DNA of 64,000 bases from Sphagnum compactum (taxonomy: Eukaryota; Bryophyta; Sphagnopsida; Sphagnales): contig OZ234497.1 of assembly GCA_965153455.1 (NCBI GenBank), positions 12,462,001 through 12,526,000 of the forward strand. The letters are read 5' to 3'. The translations under genes were made by a program, and so were the position numbers. Below the pieces are notes generated by a model, which saw only the letters and a program-made list of their open reading frames with translations, made no database searches and had not been told where the DNA came from. This document shows, piece after piece, positions 35,351 to 49,079 of the stretch (its first letter is position 1; the number at the start of each line of letters is the position of its first letter).

Positions 35351-35495
35351 AAGTTGGCACAATACATGGGGTTTGGTACTTAGGGGATTCACAAGAGGAG
35401 AGTACCTAAAAGTTGGCACAATACATGGGGTTTGGTACTTAGGGGATTCACAAGAGGAGAGTACCTAAAAGTTGGCACAATACATGGGGTTTGGT
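35351..35495. repeat. 59-bp tandem repeat, 2.4 nearly identical copies
   Basis: Copies start at 35351, 35410 and 35469 with aagttggcacaatacatggg. The first two are apparently identical over 59 bp and the third breaks off after about 26 bp. Identity suggests a recent event. Confidence 0.9.
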
Positions 35496-35553
35496 TGCAT
35501 GGGTGAGAGTGGATTAATGAAGGGTGGAGTGTGTATGTTGGCCTGACAAGGAT

Positions 35554-35845
35554 TATTGTGTTTAGATTCATTATAGAGTATAGTGGCTTAATGGATTTTG
35601 GTCCCTAGCTAATAATAGGTCTATTTTTATATGAGGATTTTTGAAAGATGATATTTTGGCTTGTGTTGAAACTTGAGATTAGTTATTATAGAGTTATAAT
35701 CTCTTGAAGGATTTTTTTGGTTTCTTTTAGAGGATTTTTTGAAGATTATATTCTTGCTGGTGAAATATTTGAGTTTTCATAATTCTTCTTTTTGCCTTCA
35801 GATACTTTTTAATGTAATTGGCATGGCCACAGTGTGACACAACCC
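35554..35845 (+). repeat. Dispersed repeat, copy 1 (about 290 bp)
   Basis: Begins attgtgtttagattcattat and ends ggccacagtgtgacac. The second copy is at 36681-36969 in the same orientation, about 90% alike by eye with small indels. No terminal inverted repeats were found. Confidence 0.85.
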
Positions 35846-36309
35846 TTGTCCTAGTTGCAACTAGAAGTGCAAAATGCAAAATAGACTTCACCACAACAAC
35901 AACAACAACAAAGAAAGCTCATCCAAATATTTGGGTTTTCCCCTAGGTTGGTCCCATTAGAAGAGAGCTTTGTTTTTTCAGTTGGGTTTTTTCTCTTCAG
36001 TCTACCACTCAAGTATTAACCCCCATATTCCACTTGCTGGAAGTGTGCTGTGTGAACTCCAAAACCCAAAGTGATGAACAAAAATCTTTCCCAAGATCTT
36101 GCAAAAGTTTGCAACTCTTTACCTTTGAAAAATTCACTAAAGTTGGCTATTGTGTTTCATTTTTCAACTTTTTGCCTCATCTGGGTTGATTCTTTGCCTA
36201 TGAACTCAATGCCAATTCTTTGACAAAACCTTCCAACCGACCATTAAATTTTATGTCTCCCTATTCAGAATTAGTGCAAAGAAAGCATATGACCTAGGTA
36301 CTTCGTATA

Positions 36310-36336
36310 TTCTCTCTCTCTCTCTCTCTCTCTCCA
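36310..36336. repeat. CT dinucleotide microsatellite
   Basis: About 12-13 CT units in intergenic DNA. Confidence 0.85.
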
Positions 36337-36649
36337 CAGTTTGCATGTGGAAAAAAACTGGTAATAAGTAGAGAGTCGAGAATGCCACTGAAAACTTCCA
36401 ATATTATTCCCTAATCCGAAGGCGGTGGCAGGGTGTCAAATGATTGTCGGCCCCAGAAGCCCGCACATGCATAGGACGGTGAGGCTCCGGTCTGACATAA
36501 ACCTTAGGGGAACAAGCATAATTCAAGCACGCACTGGCTGTCAAACTGGTGAGCTATATAGCAAAGTCACTAACTAGTTTTACGCCGTTCAATATGAGTG
36601 CACCTCAAATATTGGCATAGTTACTACTACATAACTTTGTTGGCCTTGC

Positions 36650-36676
36650 CTACCAAGGCAAGGCAAGGCAAGGCAA
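36650..36676. repeat. AAGGC pentanucleotide microsatellite
   Basis: Four to five tandem aaggc units lie immediately before copy 2 of the dispersed repeat at 36681. Confidence 0.85.
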
Positions 36677-36680
36677 AGAT

Positions 36681-36969
36681 ATTGTGTTTAGATTCATTAT
36701 AGAGTATAGTTGCTTAAGGGATTTTGGCCCCTAAGAAATAATAGGTCTATTTTTATATGAGGATTTTTGAAACATGATATTTTGGCTTGTGTTGAAACTT
36801 GAGATTAGTTACAGAGTTATAATATCTTGAAGGATTTTGGTTTCTTTTGTAGAGGATTTTTTGAAGATTGTGTTTTTGCACAGTGAAATATTTGAGTTTC
36901 CATAATTCTTCTTTTTGCCTTAAGATACTTTTTAATGTAAAATGGCAAGGCCACAATGTGACACACCCC
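36681..36969 (+). repeat. Dispersed repeat, copy 2 (about 290 bp)
   Basis: Same orientation as copy 1 at 35554-35845. Both copies start with attgtgtttagattcattat and end near gtgacacacccc. Copy 2 has an extra A after taatgta, and lacks 4 bp in the ttagttattatagagt stretch. Confidence 0.85.
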
Positions 36970-39900
36970 TTGTTCTGCCTTGTTGCAAGGCTAATTCATA
37001 GCTCATGCCACTGCCCTGAGTGTGTATGTGGTTTAGGAATTACACTCCCTTATTAATGTAAATGCATTATCAAAATTTATGTATATGTTGAATAAGTGTA
37101 AGTGTATAGGGTGAGACATGTCCGTCTAAGTGTAAAAAAGTGTAAAACCATTTTAAACTGTGTAAAAAGAAATTATGTGTAAGTGCAAAACAATTACACT
37201 TACACTTACATTGTTTTACATGCCTTTGTAAATCAAAATAAAACAATGACAAACAAAAAAATGAGACCCCACAAAATGCTAAAACCATGCAAACTTTGAT
37301 TTCATTCATAGGAATGAAACACTAAACATACTAAACACAAAAAAACCAAATCAAGATTAAAAAAACTAGTGAGAAAGATGACCAAGATGAAAGGGTTTGT
37401 TAGCTCACCTAAACATGATGGTGATGGCAAACACACAAGGAGAAAAATGCAAAACCTAACAATTCTTTTGTAAATCCTTATTCATTTACATTTTACATGG
37501 CGCAAAACAATTACCCATGGTTGTGTTAAGTGTATGTGAAAGCTTTTTACATTACCCATGTGTAAGTGTAAATGTAATTGGAACAAAACTTATATGACAA
37601 GTAGTGTAAATAGTCAACATGTAAATGTAATTCACCATTTTATTCATTGTATGTATGACTATTTAGACTTATATGCACAACACTAATTCATAGTTCATAC
37701 ATCGTGACATGCACATCACAAACTTGTGCCTTACAAGGTTTAGTGCTTTTACAATAATTGAACAATGTGTATAATATATTATAACGATAAATAATTAAAT
37801 ATTAATATAATCATTAATATGATGTTGTGATTGTAGTATAATATATTATAATGATAAAAAATTGTGTTACAATGCCATGACAACATTACATCAATAATTT
37901 ATTAACACTTAATTTTAAACACATTGTTAAAATGTTATAAAAGCATAGATAAATGAAGGGGGCACGTTTGTGATGCATCTCTAAGACTTTAACAAATCAT
38001 GCCAAGCTGTCCTTCAACCCCTCGACAGGAAATGATGAAAGTTAGGATTTAGGGTTTTGAGGTTTATCATTCTTTAGTCTGCAATTAATCCCAAATCAAA
38101 GGTTTTGAATGAAGAAGCAGATTCCCACTGAAATTTTTATTGTGAATAATAAATATTTAAACATGTGTTTTTTCAGCAAAAATAAATAAATCTTCACTTT
38201 TGCAAAAATATAAAATATGAAATAAAACTGGCAATTTTGAATTTTTAAAAACAAGTCCATTGTATATGCATATTATATATGGTGTGTACAAGGTTGGAAA
38301 GCAAGTCCACATAAAAGGAATGTGGAATCTGGATATCCCTGAATCAATCAATTGACAAGTTCAGTGGTTTCAAGTTGCCTTAGATTTTGTATGAAACAAT
38401 CCAACACTTATCTTTTTTGGAGGTTGAAAAGAGAGGCACAAATTGAATTGACATCCATCAGCTCTACCAATGAGGAATGAGAGGAGGTACCCAATGGAAT
38501 TACTTTAATGTGCACAATTGGTACTGAAATAAAATGAGCTTTCTAACCGACACAATCACTAGACATCTACCAACTATGGAACTCATTGTCAATCAACTTG
38601 CTACATATTTATAAAATATTGATATTTTATGTTGAATTTTTTAATAAAAAAGGTGCTCAATCAGCATTTCTCTTTTGCAATTTTGTTTTTTCCCCCAGTC
38701 AGTTACAAATTTAAAAATCCAATGTGATTCATACAAACGATTTTTGTGATTAAAAAGAAATGTGCCAAAGTCATGAGATTGCAATTAGGAACAAAATCTC
38801 TGAAATCACCATATTTAGACAATAGGTTCCAAGAGGTTGTGAAAATGTAGCAGAATTATTATTAAATTCTGCTACTTTTCTCCTTGACCTGTAACCCAAA
38901 TTTGGCTAATTCCTCTTGTGGATGATCACCAATGTAGCTACACCACAAAATCGGTAAATAATAATTTATTTATTTATTTTTTAAAATTAAAAAAAAAGTG
39001 CCCAATAGCAGGACCAGGTGGGTATGTTCACAAGTCAATAACCAAACCAACACTCATGATCACCAATCTATGAGAGGCCTATGTTCTAGGCACAATGGAA
39101 ACAAAAGCAAGCTTGAAAAGGTCAAGCATATTCTTGTATATGCTGCTCCTTTGAATGCTTTTTGTCGAAGGTGGGCATGAATCTCACACATGACTGGACA
39201 TCAACCCATGAAACTATGCAATGCCCTGTTTCAGTTAGCCAAAAAGCATACTCTGTATGGAAAAGTGTGAGACAGAAGTGCATGGCTTTTGACATACGAC
39301 AAGAATGGGGGACACACTATTGGCTACAAGCAAGCTTGAAAGTTGGAAAGTGCACCATGAGAAAGAAAACATGGGTGGTGTCGTTGGCAATTATGTTATG
39401 CTAATACCTGGACTGGACTGGGCACTGTGTCATTTATATGCCAGTTTTCTACAGTTTGGAGAAAATTTACTACTTTTTTGCCATTTGATGCCAAATTTTG
39501 TACTAGAGCCCATTCTACCTACGAATGTGACGAGGGCAAGCTGCAATTCCATTTGGTGTTAATGGGTTCCTTTGAGGCCTATTTGAAAGTGTAATTGGTT
39601 TTTGACCACTGATTCACATTTTAAAAGCCTTTATAAATTGTCAATTTACATTAAAAACTGAGAGCAACTCCACCTGTGTGCTCTGTATGTGGTAGCTTGC
39701 AAATTAAGATTGGATGAAGAAAAGTCAAAACATGCTGGTTTGGCTCAATAAAATGGTTTTGGCCCAACATTTTGGCACATTTGCCAAGGCTAGTACACAT
39801 CATAGCAAAGCGTCACATCTGATAGAGAAGAGTAAAATAAATATTAGCTGCCTACTCCTCCCTGTTTCTGATTGGCCAATCATAATGATTGCTCCAGGTG

Positions 39901-40390
39901 TTTTGCAATTAGTAGTCTCCCACATATTTGCAGCACCAATTTTAGTTTTATGGGTGGGGTTGGAAAAAAGTAAATAACTAAAGTGAGATGTGAGAAATAT
40001 TTTTGCAGGGTCAGAGACTGACTGAGCACTCCTTGGAGATGCACTGACACAAGAAAATATCAAAAGTCAAGTCCAGATGAAAAAGATTTGCCTGCTCATA
40101 ACACTATATAATGGCATCACTCTCAGCTCTTCCATGTTCTGAGGTCCCACTGCAAAGGTGTAACCCTCAGCCCTGGGACTCAAAAATATGGAAGACCCTC
40201 TCTAGGGCTGCCATCATCCTATACATAATTACTAGTTTGAACCCCGTGCCTAATGCACAGGTGTGTTATTTCAACAATGCTTGGTTCATGTTTTGGTTTT
40301 TTTTAAAAACTTTTATCTTTTTTATTTTTTTATTTTTATGTGTTTTCTGTTTTTATTATTATTTTGTATAATAAAAATAAAGTGTTTCTT
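36970..40390. other. Intergenic region without a recognised gene
   Basis: Recurring gtgtaagtgtaaatg motifs at 37080-37640 form a degenerate repeat. The rest is AT-rich. ORFs up to 87 aa at 38998-40063 have no domain. Confidence 0.5.
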
Positions 40391-40397
40391 TTTCACT

Positions 40398-40880
40398 TTT
40401 GTATTTTTGTTTATTTGGATGCAAGGTTGAAGTTTGGAGAAAGAAGACACACCTCATTCTTTTTCAAGTAAGGTTTTTCTTCATTATTATAAGTTTTATT
40501 TTTTCTTATTTTCTACTCTTTATTTGGTTTCTTCTTTTTTGTAATTTTTCCCCCCTTTTTTTGTAATGATTTTACTGTATTATTTTTCATTTGTTTCCAT
40601 TCCTTTTTTATAGTTTTATAGTTTTTACGTTTTTTTGTTTGTTTGTTTCATGTTTTAATTTGTTCTATTCTTATTTTGTCTCTCTTCATTTTTTTTTCTA
40701 TTTTTATGCGAAAAAGTTTATTTAGTTTCTATTTTCTTTTCCAAAAAAATTCTAGTTTATCTAATATGTTTTATAATAAAAAAAAATTAAAAAAAACTTT
40801 TTTATTTTTGTTTGATTAGATGCAGGTTTGAAGTTTGGAAAAAGAAGACAAACCTCATTTTTTTTTCAAGTATGGTTTTT
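40398..40880 (+). repeat. Direct duplication of about 80 bp, 400 bp apart, in a T-rich stretch
   Basis: gtatttttgtttatttggat gcaaggttgaagtttggaga at 40398-40480 recurs at 40799-40880 with about ten changes. Between them is T-rich low-complexity DNA. Such poly-T flanked duplicates may be retroelement debris. Confidence 0.7.
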
Positions 40881-41082
40881 TTTCTCTTTCTTTTGCTCTC
40901 TGTTTTGTTTCTTATTTTTTGTCATCTATTTTTTTATTTTCTTTTAAGATTATTTTACTGTATTTCCCTTTTTTGTTTCATGTTTAAGTGTTTACCAAAA
41001 GTTTCTAATTGTTAAAGTGTTTTTCTGTTTTTATTTGTTTTCTAGTTTTTTCCCTTTTTTAAATATATATTTGTTCTATTTG

Positions 41083-41141
41083 GATGGATGACGGGACGGA
41101 TGACGGGATGGATGACAGACTGATGTATGGATGGATGGAAA
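41083..41141. repeat. GATG-type microsatellite with acggg interruptions
   Basis: ggatggatgacgggacggat repeated with variants, then gatggatgg. Similar TGGA tracts occur at 8066-8089. Confidence 0.8.
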
Positions 41142-41480
41142 GCTTCATTTCATCCCGACGTCCTTTACTATATGTAATGCAAGGGGTTGTTGTGACTCAA
41201 TATCTTGATACGTAGATCTCTGGAGTCTCCATTCTTGTAACCCAGTCTAACAATCAATATAGTGTCCCTGGGGTGAGGAGGATACACACCTTGCAAAACC
41301 CAAGTGGCATTTTGGGTAATCCACAAGGGAATATTTGGGTAGCTGCTCCTTTAGGGTTGTTCAGTCTGTGTGATCACCAAAGGAAATTGTCATGCTTGTC
41401 CGCTACTAAGCTCTTGTAAGCTCTTGTCCCTCCATCTTTACTTATACCATATATTATTGGAGAAGAAGAAGGTTGGATGT

Positions 41481-41843
41481 TGCACCATCCACTGGATGCT
41501 TAGTATTACTCAGTTGTGGATGAACCTTAACTGAGTTTACTATACGGTTTCACCCTGGTAACCAATTATGTAAGAAATAGGTCTAATATGTAGGTAGATA
41601 GGTAGGAAAATAGGTAACCACTAGGTAAGTAGATGGGTTCTACGTAGGTAAGAGCTGTTTTTACTACCTACCTACAAACAACCCACACCTGCTTGTGGGT
41701 TGTTAGTAGGTAGGTAGTATAAAAAAAAGCAGATGAGCTAACCACCATAGTTATCTAGGGAACTGGAACCCAACAGAAAACTGTCTCCTGACCACTTATC
41801 ATCCATCCTTCATGGTTCACTGGTGGGTGCTGGTTCACTGTAG
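41481..41843 (+). mobile_element. MITE-like element, copy 1 (5' end incomplete)
   Basis: Shares its order of blocks with 46290-46677: tgcacc-tccact, ttactcagtt-tggatgaacc, ggtttcacc-tggtaa, gaaataggtct, taggtaggta, tttttactacct, cttgtgggtt, atcatccatccttcatggt and cactggtgggtgctggttca. The right terminus is present. The left terminus of about 25 bp found in copy 2 is missing. No ORF. Confidence 0.7.
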
Positions 41844-41849
41844 CCCTCC

Positions 41850-44800
41850 CCCATGCGCCATATCTATTTACCTACATACAAAGTAACCAACTATCACCAT
41901 CATGGAATGTGGTTTTTCTAACATCAGGAAGTCATGACTCATGACATACGTATGAGAAACTTTGTGGTTTCATCCATCGCGATGTAAAATATGTGATGTT
42001 TATTGTGACATGCATTGCAGTTTGATATTAAGTTGTGGCATGTATTACGCAAACGCCAATTTTATAATACTAATGTAATGTACGACACAATAAACATGAC
42101 ATATTCTACATGACATTGGATGAAACCAGAAGGTTTACCTCACACATGTGTCATGAGCCTGGCATCCGCATGTAAGAAAAATCACAATCTATTGTAGTGT
42201 ACATACATTACTTATGTACCAGCAACCACCAGCACACCACACAGGATGAATGGTGTGTGGACAGGAAATATTTTCCATGCTCACAGGCAAGGAATGGTTC
42301 AACCTTCATCCTTGTAATAGCTAGGTATATTACATGGTTTTATTGCAGCATGCTCATTGTCATCTTCCCTCTGTGGAGTAGTGTTTTGGATCTATTAAGT
42401 TGCAAATCTTGTTCAAGTTCACTTGATGCTCATTTGTTGCTCATATGGACACCAATTATCCAATCGTTCTCGATTATCTAATAAGGCCATTATATCTTTA
42501 TGCAATGACAACTTCTTGTGATGTGTTAGTAGATCAACGGCCAACACTTTGGAAACTAACAAAGTTACACCCATCAAAATATGCGCACAAATAAATAATG
42601 AGTAACACCGAAGATGAGACTCCAACAAACCCTTAAACATAAACAAGTTAGAACTTCATTCACATTGAGACAACTATAAAAAAAAACCCCAATGTTTTTG
42701 CAATAAACTTTTGACATTCTTTCAGTTCAACAAACTCATGAAAGTCATTTTGAAAGCACAACCCTAGTATGGATGAAAATAATTGATTAGTCCTATCATC
42801 CTACAAACTTTGAGGAAGTGAGGCCTAGAGTATCAACATTTTGTCTTTTGGTGTATTTATTTTTGGGTGAAAGCAAAGTTATAAGGATTATTTGAATTGT
42901 CACAATCATAGTTTTTTTTCAATCGTAAATGAACATAAAATGTAAAGTCATATTGAACATTAACATTATCATAATTTAAATTATCCATGTTGGACTTAAA
43001 TGAGGATCATATTAAAAAAATAAGGATAAATTTTAAGAAAAGAATGCGCTGATGATGAACTTTTGAAATCATGACATCAAGTTTGTTTTTGCCAATAATA
43101 TGAAAAATGCCAAAAATATGTCCTAGTAATGTTAAAATAAAAATTGGAAAATGGACCTCCATCAAATGAGGAATTTAAGAATAAAATCCATTGAAACTTT
43201 TTAATACAAGATAGTTGAAATTTATTTATTTTAATGTTATTATTTGGTCATTTTTATCATTTATAGTCCATTTTACATCGGAATATTTAAACTTTTACAT
43301 CAATTTATCAATACTTTTGATCAAAATCATGTAGATACTTATAATATTTTTCAAAATGTCAAAAATGAGTCATCTAACCATGATTTTATTTCATTATCGT
43401 CAACTTTGACATTTGAAATTCAACAAGGTTGTATACCTAGTAGCATTAAAGGGGCGTTCTAGAGTGAGTTCTTAATGATTAGCTTATCCATCATGAGGAT
43501 GGTCATGGAGTCCATTTAGTAGGTTAAAGGCATAGTGGTTTACAATAATAACCAAATACTTGAACATTGAACTAACTTTCATGGACTCATATGGGTATCA
43601 TCATTACATGGTTGCCCAAGTCTTCAACAAACACCTAAAAACTTGCACATTACCATTTGGCATATAAGATTGACAAAACAATTACATTTGTAATTTGGAT
43701 CACCATATATGATTGGGCATGACTACAATGTCATGATTATGTAATCCAAACATTTTTGTTGCATATGGCACAAATCATATCCATAATCATGATTGTAATT
43801 GCCATTTGAGACTATTTCCTTCATGATTATAACCATATTTGTCACACTCATGGAGAACATATATAATGGCTGAGATTTAATCTTTAAAATATTAAAATAT
43901 TTTTTTTGATTAATTTTTTGTTTTCACATGGTAACCTCGGATACATTCAAGAAATTTAGTGACTATGTATGAATTGCCACATGGCATTTTAAAACTCAAA
44001 AATTAATTATTTGACCTAATCATGTGATGCCATGTGGTAGTCAAAGTTTAATCAAATAAGGTTAGGTGAGTTAGCCTAAACAACCTAACCTAGGCTAAAC
44101 CATCTAAACTAGAAAGACAAAAAAACACCTTTGTTAAGATATCAATAATTAATGTACAAGAAAAATTTACAATCTTGTAAAAGGTTTTGGAAAATGCCCC
44201 AAATGACATGCTTTAATATTTGTTATCATAGGGATTTGACACCAAAAATATATTATATTTTTAACATTGTGTTGACATGATTTTCCCTTTGAGAGTCAAC
44301 TAGAAAAATTTCATCACATAGTATTAAAGACAAAACAACATTGTTCCAAAATCAATATACAAAGCTCACATGTTCCAAATTTATGTAACAACTTAACATT
44401 ACAAAACTCAATCTAAAATTGCCAAACTTGCCAATTAAGAAAGTATAATAATCAAACATATACAAAAACCCATGTTTTTAAAATAGTAAATGGTGAATGA
44501 CCTCATCACCCACTTACCATTCTACCAAAACAACCATGTAACACATTTTTCAAATATGAAATCATGGGCATAGTAGTGGACAAACTTGTCACCCACTTGC
44601 TACCACTCTCCAAAATGACCACAAAAATCACAATTAAATTTTAAACATTATGTTTATTTTAACATTGGATGGTTGTACGCTAATTATATTTACCATATTC
44701 AATGAAAATGTAATAGCTTTAAAAATATAACACTTTGCCTTTACACTTGCCTGCACCATGATATAATTATTTCATGAATGTTTTTTCAACAAAAAAAATT

Positions 44801-46280
44801 TAAAATAATATAGTTGTAGTTAGTATGAACATAAATTAGTAGGTTTATAAGAACAAAACATATGACTATCTTTGGAGTGCAACAATAACAACAACAAAAT
44901 TGCCACCACCACTAATTTGTACAAACTCCTCCTTTTGTACTACATCTCTTTCAACAACAACTTTGATGTGGTTTTCTTTTTTTACTCTAATTTTTTCTTC
45001 TATTTCTTTAAAAACTATTATTATCATTACAACAATACTTGCAACATTGAATTTGGCACATGTGATAACAATCAATGATTGCCATGTAACAATTGTATCA
45101 CATGAACATGCATCCATATCATCATGTTCTATTGCACAATCAATTTGGTCCCTTATAATTGATAAAAGAAAAAACACAATTATCCATATTTGCATAATGT
45201 AACAATAGTAAACATGTGGTTAAATAAGATAACATCATCTTTGGATAAAAGCAAAAAGGTTTAATACGAACTTAGAAAGACAAGTCAAATATTGTAATGA
45301 CATTCCAATTGGCCTTTTATGGATATATATGTGGCACATTAATTTTTAAAAATCTTTTGTTATGAATTACAAGATGGGGTTTTAGATGTGATGTACTATC
45401 AAAAAAACATAGGAATACAAGCATGCAACTAGTGGGAAAACTCCATGATGTGAATTCGTGTTGGAAATATTGCCCATTAAAACTTGCTTGTGAATGGAGT
45501 TGCTTTCTTTCCTTTTGGTTTGCAAAATTGAATTCCTATGCTTCAACACAATTGGTTGCATCTGCTTATGTCATAAAACAATGTAAGTCCTCATCATTCA
45601 TTCAAGGACATATATATGGTCACAAAAATCCACACAGATTCATTACAAAAATTTCATAGTATATAAGGACCCACAAAATAGTTTAATGTAGTTCTCCATT
45701 GTCATTCTTGCACACATAATATTACTTTTAATAGAGTTTTGTTCACAATGCTAGAAACTCCACATTGTGAAAAGTGTGTAGATGTCAAGTACAAATGAGT
45801 GAAAAAAATCCACATTGTGAGAAGTGTGTAGATGTCAAGTACAAATGAGTGAAAAAAATGGAGTCTATGTATTAGATTGTTGATTTTCTATGAAATGAGA
45901 TGCTTCATGTGAAGTTTAAAAATGTCCACATTATTTGTGATGAATGTGAAACCCAATGTTGCCCATAATTTTCTATTATTGTAAGTAGAAGAAGAAAAGA
46001 CAAAAGGAGGTGCGTGACCTTTACAAGTGAACCTTATTGACTTGGCTAACAATTTATTATAAAAGATGTCCCATATAATGATTATTGTTCATGTGAAATT
46101 TAGTAAGATCAATGTTTGATGGCATATTTTCTCACATGCAAATGTTGAAAATTCAATATAAAAAAATCGTTGCCACCCACTTTAGGTATTTTTTAGAGTC
46201 ATCATACTTTCAATCACATTTATTTCTTTGTTTTTACCTTGTTGTAGATTGGACAATGGCCAAACACTTAAGAGTTTAGG
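41850..46280. other. AT-rich intergenic region
   Basis: No gene recognised. The plus ORF at 42197-42481 and both ORFs around 44866-45202 lack domains; the latter are codon readings of AAC/TTC-rich DNA. Confidence 0.5.
45760..45859. repeat. 50-bp tandem duplication
   Basis: Two nearly identical copies, 45760-45809 and 45810-45859, of ccacattgtgaRaagtgtgt agatgtcaagtacaaatgag. They differ at one or two bases. Confidence 0.9.
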
Positions 46281-46289
46281 GCAAGCTAG

Positions 46290-46677
46290 GGCCACAATGA
46301 ACCAACACCCACTAGTGCACCGTCCACTAGTGCCCGTTATTACCCCGTTATTACTCAGTTTTGGATGAACCTCAATTAAGTTAGTATTTGGTTTCACCTT
46401 GGTAATCAATTTTGTAGGAAATAGGTCTCTTGCATAGGTAGGTAGGTAGGAATATAGATAACAATTAAGTAAGTAAATGGTTTATACATATTTAAAGGTT
46501 ATTTTTACTACCTATTAACAATTTGCTTGTGGGTTATTAATAGGTACATAATAAAGAAAAGAAACGGAGCTAAACACCATGATTAGTTAAGGAACTGAAA
46601 CATGACAAAATGTTGTTTTTAGACCATTTATCATCCATCCTTCATGGTGCACTGGCGGGTGTTGGTTCACTGTGGCC
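46290..46677 (+). mobile_element. MITE-like element, copy 2, with terminal inverted repeats
   Basis: About 388 bp without an ORF. The left end GGCCACAATGAACCAACACC and the reverse complement of the right end GGCCACAGTGAACCAACACC match almost perfectly and continue (CRCYAGTGCACC), giving terminal inverted repeats of about 32 bp. Flanks caagctag (46282-46289) and, one base past the right end, caagccgg (46679-46686) may be a decayed 8-bp target duplication, which would fit the hAT superfamily. Superfamily assignment is tentative. Confidence 0.75.
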
Positions 46678-46689
46678 ACAAGCCGGATC

Positions 46690-48800
46690 TAAGGGGAGGG
46701 CTTTGTTGTTTTTGGTGTCCAATCAAAACTTGAACCCCTCTTGTTGGAGCATTTGACACACTAACAATTGTCAAAAATGGATTAGAAATGAGAAAGTTAT
46801 GGCCCCCCAAAGTAAAGGGGTCAAGAACTCAAAAAAACAAACCACTAAACATTACAAAGGTTAATTCTTGAACCTCCAAAATATTCTTTGCATATTGCTA
46901 TTAGAGTTGAAAGATGATTTGTAGAACTTTAGGTGGCGCTCTTCTTATTCATTTATTTGTTTGAAATGAATAAGAAATAAGAAACTTATGAGGTTTGAAA
47001 ATAGAAGGGATCCAAAGAAAATTTAAAAAAATGTTTTGTAAGTTAATTTTTTTTTTTCCTTGTTATTTTTTCATTAATCCTTTGCACTTCAAAGATGATT
47101 TTAAGAGCTTGAGGTAATAATGCTCCCGTAACATTTTAAATCATTCAAAATGAAACACATATGATGAAGATATAAATAATTGTACGATCGTAGGCAGTCC
47201 ATCTATCCTAGGGTAAATGATGTTCATTTGCTTTCACCCAAATATTTGAATTAATATAATTTTGCAAAGCCTATATACCCTTACCTTTATTTGATTTGGA
47301 AATTTCTTGAAGCCAATATATACATTTCATTAGTTCATGTATGTTTGTCTTGTGTTTGTGTTGTTATGAATGGAAAATTAAAAATTCCAATAATCGTTTA
47401 CTATTATTATAAAGTAGACAACTATGGAAAATAAAATAAAATAAAACATAAAGATGAATAGTGGTAATACAGTTGTAAAGGCAAATAACTTAGACTTGTC
47501 AAGTATGTGATATTTAGATTAATGTAAAAAATAAGGATTCAAGGAAATTTTTAATGTTGGGTGGTTTTTTTTTGGAAAGAATAATTGATTTTGAGTATTT
47601 GATCATTTCATATTTAAAAAACCAAATAAGTTCAGTTTAAAAAAAATCACCTTCATGTAATTGGTTAGGTTAATTTTATTTTATTTTTTTGAATTGTCTA
47701 GATATGCATATATAACCAACTAAAAAACTAGCTAGAAACCGACATTGGATTAAAAAACCATCCAACATTGCAAATTTCTTGTTATGAAGTATAATGAACA
47801 ACACATCCCCATGGTATGATGTCACCTTATATATCATTATTCTTACTTCTTTCTCATATAAGTGAAATTAAATGATCATAAAATTATGAATTAATTTAAC
47901 TATTAAAATAAATTCCATAATTTTAAAAAATGATTATGAAAAAAAAATTCAAATATATTTACCTTTTTCTCATGTACATTTAGAAAAATCCATTTTCAAA
48001 ATGAATCTAAATATGACCTTTCACATAAAAAAGTTGTCATAAATTACAAATTAAAAGGATCCTAATTAATTTTATAAAAAAATGACCATCAAAATAAAAT
48101 TTAAACATTAATTTAGCTATACATTTAAATGATTTTGGATGTCTCATTTCAAAATCGATGAAACATTAATTCATAGTCTTCATTTATTTGTACATTAAAA
48201 ATAATAATGTTTTCACCTTTATACAACAAATTTTCATGTAAAATGATTCTCAATATACTATTACATTCTTTAGCATTGTAGGTGTTTAAGAATAATATTT
48301 TATCAATTTTTTTGAAATATTTAAATTATGAGTATAAATTATGAAAATAATAGCTAATACGAATGGAATATTAATATTTTGATAAAATTTTAAAAATATG
48401 ATCATAGAATTATAGAATTGACATTATATAACCTTGTATTAATCCAAAGCTTTTTTCCATGGCCTTTATCTATGGTTACAAATTCTAATGTAACCTTTAT
48501 CTTTTCATGTAGACTTTTCAAAACTTTTTCTTTTTCCTTACCAACTTGTCTTTTACACATAGAAGTGGGGGAAATTGAGATGTCCCCATGAATTTCCACT
48601 ATGTGAGGTTTAGGGTTTAGGGTTTAAGGAAGGTAAGCCCTAAACTAGGGGCCCGCAAAAAAAAAAACCTTATGCTATTGAAAGAATAAATACCTTGAAT
48701 TTAAAAAAGACCATATTGTTATGTTATTAAAAAAAATATTTTTGTGTAATTAAAAAAATCATATTCTTATGTAGTTTTCAAAAATACCATATTCTTACAT
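46690..48800. other. AT-rich intergenic region
   Basis: No gene recognised. Very AT-rich from 47400 to 48400. Confidence 0.55.
48607..48628 (+). repeat. Interstitial telomere-type repeat
   Basis: TTTAGGGTTTAGGGTTTAAGG, two perfect plant telomere units and one variant. Confidence 0.8.
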
Positions 48801-48819
48801 TATATAGAAAGAACAATAT

Positions 48820-49068
48820 TCAGAAAGAAATAAAAAAGTCCACAAAACGTCGGCATCGGTACCCGACGGTTATCAGAAGACGCCTCCAATCCGGTTCTTT
48901 TTCCTTTTGTACTCCGTCGCTGCTTCCGTCCTGCGCGTCTGCCTCGACCTCGACCGCGCTTCGTCTACGCACCGATCGTCGAGGTAGGAGCACCGAATCA
49001 TCGTCGCATTGATCATCATCGTCATCAGCAGCAGCGGATTTCCTTTCAAGAGAAACTATTCTTTTGAT
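48820..49068 (-). CDS. Possible exon of an unknown minus-strand protein
   Basis: An open frame of 80-odd codons in DNA far more GC-rich than its surroundings. The text is polar: an acidic run (DDDDDQCDDD), an arginine-rich stretch (PRRSVRRRS), and a C-terminal WRRLLITVGYRCRRF. A good acceptor (ctctattgcag, about 49069-49079) lies just ahead of it, so it could be a later exon of a gene divergent from the zinc finger gene. It could equally be the GC-rich promoter or leader of the zinc finger gene. No family recognised. Confidence 0.25.
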   Translation of the reverse strand: MKRIVSLERKSAAADDDDDQCDDDSVLLPRRSVRRRSAVEVEADAQDGSSDGVQKEKEPDWRRLLITVGYRCRRFVDFFISF

Positions 49069-49079
49069 CTGCAATAGAG

